A DNA stretch of 64,000 nucleotides, taken from assembly GCF_029212645.1 (NCBI RefSeq), contig NZ_JARGND010000001.1, positions 81,723 through 145,722 of the forward strand, in the 5' to 3' direction. Position numbers and translations under genes: made by a program. Shown here piece after piece: positions 59,142-64,000 of this stretch (positions within the stretch are counted from its first letter, which is position 1; every line of letters begins with the position of its first letter). The notes under the pieces were generated by a model, which had not been told where the DNA came from, did not search any database, and saw only the letters and a program-made list of their open reading frames with translations. The stretch comes from Vannielia sp. (GTDB taxonomy: Bacteria; Pseudomonadota; Alphaproteobacteria; Rhodobacterales; Rhodobacteraceae).

Positions 59142-60391
59142 CCCCGCCCACCTTCTCCACCCACGGCTGCCGCCTCAACGCCTACGAAACCGAAGCGATG
59201 CGCGAACTGGCCGAGGCGGCTGGCCTCTCCGGCGCTGTCGTCGTCAACACCTGCGCCGTCACCTCCGAAGCTGTGCGCAAGGCCCGCCAGGACATCCGCA
59301 AACTGCGCCGCGAGAATCCTTCCGCCAAGCTCATCGTCACCGGATGCGCCGCGCAAACCGCCCCCGAAACCTTCGCCGAGATGCCGGAGGTCGATCATGT
59401 GATCGGCAACACCGAGAAAATGCAGCCTTCCACCTGGGCCTCCCTCGCGCCCGATTTCGTCGGCGAAACCGAGCGTGTGCAGGTCAATGATATCATGTCC
59501 GTCACCGAAACCGCCGGCCACCTGATTGATGGCTTCGGCCGCCACCGCGCCTATGTGCAGGTGCAAAACGGCTGTGACCACCGCTGCACCTTCTGCATCA
59601 TCCCCTTCGGGCGCGGCAACTCGCGCTCGGTGCCCGCAGGCGTCGTCGTCGAGCAAATCAAACGGCTGGTGCAAAAGGGCTTCAACGAGGTGGTGCTCAC
59701 CGGCGTCGATCTCACCTCATGGGGGGCTGATCTGCCCGCCGAGCCGCGCTTGGGCGATCTGGTGATGCGCATCCTCAAGCTGGTGCCCGATCTCCCCCGC
59801 CTGCGGATCAGCTCGATTGATTCCATCGAGGTGGATGAAAACCTCATGCAGGCCATCGCCACCGAGCCGCGCCTCATGCCCCACCTGCACCTGTCGCTCC
59901 AGCATGGCGCTGACCTGATCCTCAAGCGCATGAAACGCCGCCACCTGCGCGATGATGCCATCCGCTTCACCGAAGAGGCGCTTAAACTGCGCCCCGAAAT
60001 GACCTTTGGCGCCGACATCATCGCAGGCTTCCCCACCGAAACCGACGCCCACTTCGAGGACTCCCTGCGCCTCGTCGATGATTGCAACCTCACCTGGCTG
60101 CACGTCTTTCCCTACTCCCCCCGCCCCGGCACCCCGGCGGCCAAAATGCCCGCGGTGAACGGCACCACCATCAAAGCCCGCGCCGCCCGGCTTCGCGCCG
60201 CTGGCGAGGCCGCCGTGGCCCGCCACCTCGCCGCGCAGCAGGGCCGCCGCCATATGGTGCTCACCGAAAATCCCCGCATGGGCCGCACCGAGCAGTTTGC
60301 CGAAGTCACCTTCACCACCGACCAGCCCGAAGGGGCGCTGCTCCCGGTCACTATCACCGGCACCGAAGGCCACCGCCTCACCGCCGCCTGA
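59138..60391 (+). CDS. mtaB: tRNA t6A37 methylthiotransferase
   Basis: Radical-SAM enzyme that converts t6A37 to ms2t6A37 in tRNA. The 417-residue product has the N-terminal cluster-binding domain ([46 protein letters not shown]), the radical SAM CxxxCxxC in [20 protein letters not shown] (about residue 146), and [19 protein letters not shown] with a C-terminal TRAM-like end. Coupled to dapF by ATGA. Notable neighbour: tRNA-Lys(UUU), a natural t6A/ms2t6A-bearing tRNA, lies directly upstream of dapF, probably by chance. Confidence 0.94.
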   Translation: MTPPTFSTHGCRLNAYETEAMRELAEAAGLSGAVVVNTCAVTSEAVRKARQDIRKLRRENPSAKLIVTGCAAQTAPETFAEMPEVDHVIGNTEKMQPSTWASLAPDFVGETERVQVNDIMSVTETAGHLIDGFGRHRAYVQVQNGCDHRCTFCIIPFGRGNSRSVPAGVVVEQIKRLVQKGFNEVVLTGVDLTSWGADLPAEPRLGDLVMRILKLVPDLPRLRISSIDSIEVDENLMQAIATEPRLMPHLHLSLQHGADLILKRMKRRHLRDDAIRFTEEALKLRPEMTFGADIIAGFPTETDAHFEDSLRLVDDCNLTWLHVFPYSPRPGTPAAKMPAVNGTTIKARAARLRAAGEAAVARHLAAQQGRRHMVLTENPRMGRTEQFAEVTFTTDQPEGALLPVTITGTEGHRLTAA

Positions 60392-60399
60392 CCGCACCG

Positions 60400-60432
60400 C
60401 ATTTTCTTGCTGTAAATATCCCCGCCGGAGGC
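60400..60432 (-). repeat. Intergenic repeat, copy 2
   Basis: Matches 1191-1223 at 31 of 33 positions: CATTTTCTTGCT, then two different bases, then AAATATCCCCGCCGGAGGC on the + strand. It lies 8 bp past the mtaB stop and 34 bp before the PaiB-like start. Confidence 0.7.
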
Positions 60433-60466
60433 ACACAATCTCTTGGCACAGCGAAGGTCCATTCCC

Positions 60467-61078
60467 ATGCACCCCAACCCGATCTACCACGCCACCCCCG
60501 AGGGCGCGGCGCTCGCTTTCGCTGCCGAGCGCGGCTTTGGCACCCTCATCGCCAATGGTGATCCTCTGCCGCTTGTCGCCCATGTGCCCTTCGTGCTCAC
60601 CGAGGGCGCGGCAGAGTTGCATCTCATGCGCTCCAATCCGCTGGCCCGCGCCTGCACCGCGCCCTTGCCCACCCGCCTCTCTGTGATGGGGGCTGATAGT
60701 TACATCTCCCCCGACTGGTATAATCTGCCCGATCAGGTGCCCACATGGAAATATCTCGCCACCCACCTAGAAGGCCGGCTGGAGCCGCTGCCACCCGAAA
60801 GCCTGCGCCCCCACCTTGATCGCCTCTCCGCCCATTTCGAATCGCGCCTCGCGCCAAAGCCCGTCTGGCAAACCGGCAAGATGGCCCCCGAAGCGCTGGA
60901 TCGGATGATGCGGATGATCCTGCCCTTCCGCCTCATCATCACCGCCGTCCAAACCACCGCGAAATTTGGCCAGAACAAACCCGTCGAAGCGCGCCTGCGC
61001 GCCGCCGATGGGGCCGAGGCTGCGGACCTCGGCAGCGAGGTCGCCACCCTCGCCGGACACATGCGCGCGACACTGTAG
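60467..61078 (+). CDS. FMN-binding negative transcriptional regulator (PaiB-like)
   Basis: 203 residues. PaiB-type split-barrel flavoprotein: NPIYHATPEGAALAFAAERG, HVPFVLTEGAAELHLMRSNP, SYISPDWYNLPDQVPTWKYL (family signature), and KPVWQTGKMAPEALDRMMRM. ATG 60467 follows AAGG; earlier in-frame codons lie near the repeat element and are less likely. The name comes from B. subtilis PaiB; whether it regulates transcription or reduces a small molecule is unknown. Confidence 0.88.
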   Translation: MHPNPIYHATPEGAALAFAAERGFGTLIANGDPLPLVAHVPFVLTEGAAELHLMRSNPLARACTAPLPTRLSVMGADSYISPDWYNLPDQVPTWKYLATHLEGRLEPLPPESLRPHLDRLSAHFESRLAPKPVWQTGKMAPEALDRMMRMILPFRLIITAVQTTAKFGQNKPVEARLRAADGAEAADLGSEVATLAGHMRATL

Positions 61079-61129
61079 CGCAGCGGGGCCCGTCAAGCCC
61101 CAGCGCGCGCGGCGTTAACCCGCCATCGC

Positions 61130-61145
61130 CATGTCAAATGACATG
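61130..61145. promoter_or_regulatory. Palindrome CATGTCA-AA-TGACATG upstream of the GST gene
   Basis: Perfect 7-bp arms with a 2-bp centre, 121 bp before the GST start and overlapping the first TTGTGCAT-type repeat unit (61143) by three bases. Looks like an operator; regulator unknown. Confidence 0.5.
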
Positions 61146-61186
61146 TGCATCACTTGTGCATGGGTTGTGCATCCCTTGTGGCCCCC
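61143..61186 (+). repeat. 11-bp-phased TTGTGCATnnn repeats upstream of the GST gene
   Basis: Units start at exactly 61143 (ATGTGCATCAC), 61154 (TTGTGCATGGG), 61165 (TTGTGCATCCC) and 61176 (TTGTGGCCCCC). The last two units share TTGTGCATCCCTTGTGGCCC with the array at 6831-6850. The final unit lies 90 bp before the ATG at 61266. Confidence 0.68.
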
Positions 61187-61265
61187 TGCTTTTCACGGTT
61201 AACTTGTCGCTTGCGTAAACTTGCGCCACGGTAACCGCTCTCTTAACGCGCATCGGGAAAAAACC

Positions 61266-61880
61266 ATGGGATTCATCCTCCATCACAGCCAAACCTCCCC
61301 CTTCGTTCGCAAGGTCATGGTCACCGCTCACGAAACCGGGCTGGTTGACGATATCGAAATCGTCCCCGCGTCCGGCACCCCTTTGGAGCCGGGCACAATG
61401 CCTCTGGCGCAAAACCCCTTGGGCAAGATTCCGGTGATGGAGCGCCCCGATGGCCCCGCCCTGATGGATAGCCGGGTGATTTGCCGCTACCTGAACGCAC
61501 ACGCCGGAAGCACCCTCTATCCCGAGGCGCGGATCTGGGAAGTGCTCACCCTTGAGGCGCTGGCTCACGGCATCTCCGAAGCTTGCGTGGCAATGGTCTA
61601 CGAGGGGCGTTTACGCCCTGAAAACATGCAGATGCCCGAGATCGTCGAGGCCCAATGGCAAAAGGCAAGCCGCACGATCGACGCTGTGAATGCACGTTGG
61701 GTAAGCCACCTGTCGGGCCGTCTGGACGCCGCCCAAATCGCCCTCGCCTGCGCCCTTGCCTATATTGATTATCGTCTGCCAGAGCGTGATTGGCGCAGCG
61801 GTCACGATGGGCTGGCAAACTGGTTCGCCCGCTTCTCCGAGCGCCCGTCAATGCAGGCAACAACCCCGCCCAAAGCTTGA
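61266..61880 (+). CDS. Glutathione S-transferase family protein
   Basis: 204 residues from ATG 61266. The N-terminal thioredoxin-like domain has FILHHSQTSPFVRKVMVTAH, the cis-Pro region NPLGKIPVMERPDGPALMDS with the ERP/DS glutathione contact, then a C-terminal helical domain. The S-P-F motif near residue 9-11 fits the beta/YibF-like class with Ser as the active residue. Substrate not predictable. Expression is probably controlled through the phased repeats and the palindrome upstream. Confidence 0.9.
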   Translation: MGFILHHSQTSPFVRKVMVTAHETGLVDDIEIVPASGTPLEPGTMPLAQNPLGKIPVMERPDGPALMDSRVICRYLNAHAGSTLYPEARIWEVLTLEALAHGISEACVAMVYEGRLRPENMQMPEIVEAQWQKASRTIDAVNARWVSHLSGRLDAAQIALACALAYIDYRLPERDWRSGHDGLANWFARFSERPSMQATTPPKA

Positions 61881-61916
61881 AGAAAAGCGCGGCAGGGCGT
61901 CGTTTTGGCCACCGTG

Positions 61917-61936
61917 GGGTGGGCGCTAACCCACCC
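61917..61936. terminator. Hairpin between convergent GST and beta-barrel genes
   Basis: GGGTGGG (61917-61923), loop CGCTAA, CCCACCC (61930-61936). Sits between two convergent stops; no long U-run on either side. Confidence 0.5.
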
Positions 61937-61943
61937 GGACTCT

Positions 61944-62612
61944 TCAGAAATTATAGGTCAGGCCAATGTTGATCGCATTGGTGACAATGTCTGATTCCCA
62001 CTCGCCGCCGCCTTCAAGGTCGCCCTTGTTGGACGAGTAAACGCCCTGGTATTCGCCAAACACCGCCCACTTGTCGTTGATCGCGTAAGACACACCCGCC
62101 GTCCAGCGCGCAGCCGGGCCAGTGAGCTGATATTCAAAGGTTTCCGCGCCGCCCGTCGGGGTAATGTCTACATGCGGAACCGCAATACCAATGCCACCCG
62201 CCACATAAGGGGTCAGCTTGCCGTCCATCCACTGGCCCGGCCAGCGGTAGTGAATGTTGGCGGTGATAATGTTCAGCCCGTCCGTCAGCTCAAGATTGTC
62301 AAAGCCGTTGTCTGCGCGGGTGTCGTCAGAGGCATAAACCTTGGTGTGGGTGAACTCCGCACCAAACCCCAGGTTCTCATTGCGCCACCAAACGGCACGC
62401 AGGCCGTAGTAAGGCGGCATCTCGAACGAAAGCCCTTCCCACTCGGCCAAGAACGAAAAATCCGAGGTGCCGTCATTGCCCTCAATCCGGCTATGGGGCG
62501 CGGTCTGATACCCGGTGTAAAAGCTCAGCGCGATCTCCGCTCTGGCCGGAACGGCCGCAGCGATCAATAGGGTGAAAACCGCAGCAAGGCGGATAAGGGC
62601 TTGAGGGTGCAT
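61944..62612 (-). CDS. Outer-membrane beta-barrel protein
   Basis: 222 residues. Signal peptide (about residues 1-25, ending VPARA) followed by EIALSFYTGYQTAPHSRIEG. Eight or so amphipathic strands follow with aromatic girdles (FGAEFTHTKVYASDD, LTPYVAGGIGIAVPHVDITP, KWAVFGEYQGVYSSNKGD) and a terminal phenylalanine (INIGLTYNF), the outer-membrane assembly signal. Resembles small OmpA/OmpW-like or PagP/acyloxyacyl-like barrels; specific function unknown. Divergent from petA across 294 bp. Confidence 0.85.
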   Translation of the reverse strand: MHPQALIRLAAVFTLLIAAAVPARAEIALSFYTGYQTAPHSRIEGNDGTSDFSFLAEWEGLSFEMPPYYGLRAVWWRNENLGFGAEFTHTKVYASDDTRADNGFDNLELTDGLNIITANIHYRWPGQWMDGKLTPYVAGGIGIAVPHVDITPTGGAETFEYQLTGPAARWTAGVSYAINDKWAVFGEYQGVYSSNKGDLEGGGEWESDIVTNAINIGLTYNF

Positions 62613-62906
62613 GGTTGGTGGCTCCGAACTAATGGCGTGGCGTCAGCGCGTCCTGCGTCGACCTAGCACAGCCTCCGCCAGATGGAAAACACCGCAGCGT
62701 GAGGAGCAAAAAAATTTGGCCCTTCGTGGCGATATTTCATCGGTTTGCAAGGATTTTGCGTCACTTGGCCGCATCTGGGCTGGAATGTCTGCTGGACTGG
62801 TGCGATGGAGAGCGATAATAACCGCGCGAACTGGCGTCCTTTGCAAAAAGCCCGCCAGCCAGTGCATGGCTCGATAGGTTCGAGCCGGTGAGAAGGAGAA
62901 CGACCC
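62613..62906. other. Divergent regulatory region between beta-barrel gene and petA
   Basis: 294 bp without a gene. A hairpin GGCTCGA-TAGGT-TCGAGCC (62868-62886) lies 20 bp before the petA start, in its probable leader. No promoter could be fixed with confidence. Confidence 0.45.
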
Positions 62907-63467
62907 GTGTCGGACACCCACGACCCCGAAGGCACTCGCCGGGATTTCATCTACTACGCAACCGCAGGCGCAGGCACGGTTGCCGTTGGCGCCGCCGGTT
63001 GGGGCCTTGTAAACCAGATGAACCCATCCGCCGATGTGCGCGCCCTCAGCTCTATTCGCGTTGATGTCAGCGGCGTTGAGCCCGGCACTCAACTTACCGT
63101 CAAATGGCTCGGCAAACCGGTATTCATCCGCCGCCGCACCCAGGCCGACATTGATGACGCGCGCTCGGTCCCGGTTGAGCAACTGGTTGATCCGGTTGAC
63201 CGAAACGCCAACAAGCCCGGCCTGCCCGCCACCGATGAAAACCGCTCCCTCGACGAAAACGGTGAGTGGCTGGTGATGATGGGCGTCTGCACCCACCTTG
63301 GCTGCGTGCCTATCGGTGATGGCGCTGGCGACTTCGGCGGCTGGTTCTGCCCCTGCCACGGGTCGCACTACGATACGTCTGGCCGCATCCGCAAAGGTCC
63401 GGCACCAGAGAACCTCCCGGTCCCGATCGCGGAGTTCCTTGACGAAACCACCATCAAGCTCGGGTAA
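62907..63467 (+). CDS. petA: Ubiquinol-cytochrome c reductase Rieske iron-sulfur subunit
   Basis: 186-residue Rieske subunit of the cytochrome bc1 complex. The twin-arginine-type start ([20 protein letters not shown]) doubles as the membrane anchor. Cluster ligands: CTHLGC (about residue 127) and CPCHGSHYD (about residue 148), with the [20 protein letters not shown] end. Start is GTG 62907 with AGAAGGAG upstream. First gene of the petABC (fbc) operon; petB follows after 15 bases. Confidence 0.97.
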   Translation: MSDTHDPEGTRRDFIYYATAGAGTVAVGAAGWGLVNQMNPSADVRALSSIRVDVSGVEPGTQLTVKWLGKPVFIRRRTQADIDDARSVPVEQLVDPVDRNANKPGLPATDENRSLDENGEWLVMMGVCTHLGCVPIGDGAGDFGGWFCPCHGSHYDTSGRIRKGPAPENLPVPIAEFLDETTIKLG

Positions 63468-63482
63468 GGAGAGGAAACGCGC

Positions 63483-64000
63483 ATGTCCGGTATCCCGCAC
63501 GACCACTACGAACCCAAGAGCCGCCTGGAGAAGTGGCTTCACAGCCGCCTCCCGGTGGTGGGTCTCGCCTATGACACCCTGATGATCCCGACCCCCAAAA
63601 ACCTTAACTGGTGGTGGATCTGGGGCATTGTTCTCGCTTTCTGCCTTGTCCTGATGATCGCCACCGGCGTCACCCTTGCAATGCACTATACGCCGCATGT
63701 CGATCAGGCCTTTGCCTCGATCGAACACATCATGCGTGACGTGAACGGCGGCTACGCCATTCGGTATCTGCACATGAACGGCGCCTCACTGTTCTTCTTT
63801 GCGGTCTACATCCACCTCTTCCGGGGTCTGTTCTACGGCTCCTACAAGAGCCCGCGCGAGATCACCTGGATCGTCGGCATGCTGATCTACCTCTGCATGA
63901 TGGGCACAGGCTTCTTGGGCTACGTTCTGCCATGGGGCCAAATGTCCTTCTGGGGCGCTACGGTGATCACCGGCCTCTTCGGCGCGATCCCCTTTATCGG
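63483..64000 (+). CDS. petB: Cytochrome b of the bc1 complex (3' part outside window)
   Basis: 172 codons visible. Start [20 protein letters not shown] followed by [20 protein letters not shown]. The first pair of haem ligands is present: [20 protein letters not shown] holds two histidines 14 apart. The conserved Qo-site-leading [20 protein letters not shown] is intact. Truncated by the window edge before the second helix pair is complete. Confidence 0.96.
   Translation, partial: MSGIPHDHYEPKSRLEKWLHSRLPVVGLAYDTLMIPTPKNLNWWWIWGIVLAFCLVLMIATGVTLAMHYTPHVDQAFASIEHIMRDVNGGYAIRYLHMNGASLFFFAVYIHLFRGLFYGSYKSPREITWIVGMLIYLCMMGTGFLGYVLPWGQMSFWGATVITGLFGAIPFI

Overview
The window reads as chromosomal DNA of a GC-rich alphaproteobacterium of the Rhodobacteraceae/Roseobacter group. 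The evidence is the gene content: fused TRAP-TAXI permease, alphaproteobacterial GshA and UvrC, petA-petB, a spike-base protein of the Rhodobacter capsulatus Rcc01079 type, and CtrA-like TTAA-N7-TTAAC boxes. No rRNA, CRISPR, insertion sequence, integrase or prophage core was found. Both ends are cut: an HlyD-type adaptor at the left and cytochrome b at the right.

Layout. (1) 1-16.8 kb, housekeeping: efflux adaptor, moaB/lysE/uracil-DNA glycosylase, a pyrB-...-pyrC operon in which the pyrC product has lost its metal-binding and catalytic residues, plsY, gshA, rsmE/ubiA, an OmpA-BON protein, moaE/moaD/pgsA. (2) 16.8-21.8 kb: uvrC, then sppA, a zinc-ribbon peptide, a Ca2+/Na+ antiporter and an SDR in one operon. 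(3) 21.8-28.7 kb: a five-gene sugar ABC importer with a GH63/MGH1-like glycosidase, probably for a charged or glycerol-type glucoside compatible solute, next to a TetR regulator whose promoter is overlaid by a near-perfect 36-bp palindrome. (4) 28.9-36.8 kb: two PLP enzymes, a divergent RpiR regulator, a TAXI-TRAP transporter and a Usp protein. (5) 37.2-58.2 kb: a 21-kb polysaccharide locus bracketed by two tRNA-Lys(UUU) genes. It contains a BY-kinase co-polymerase, initiating sugar transferase, acyltransferase, polymerase-like protein, flippase, two glycosyltransferases, GDP-mannose synthesis, three sulfotransferase-like proteins, and a YjbH/YjbF/Wza export set. (6) 58.3-64 kb: dapF-mtaB, an FMN-binding PaiB-like protein, a GST, a beta-barrel protein and petA-petB.

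The most interesting part is region 5. In its middle sit two small genes resembling the gene transfer agent (GTA) head-spike pair GhsA/GhsB. In R. capsulatus those spikes bind the capsule, and their genes lie next to capsule genes. Here the proposed ligand and receptor are also encoded together. The intergenic spaces of the locus share a 19-bp palindromic motif (TTTTyTGCAnnTGCArAAAA) in four places and carry two exact CtrA-type boxes. Together these suggest one regulon joining polysaccharide receptor, GTA spike and cell-cycle/quorum-type control.

A second unexplained signal is a set of 11-bp-phased TTGTGCATnnn repeats 90-93 bp upstream of two unrelated genes (plsY and a GST), 54 kb apart. Where I shortened reading frames, the chosen starts rest on visible Shine-Dalgarno sequences, overlaps and family length. 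All functional names come from motif and family recognition by eye, without database searches.
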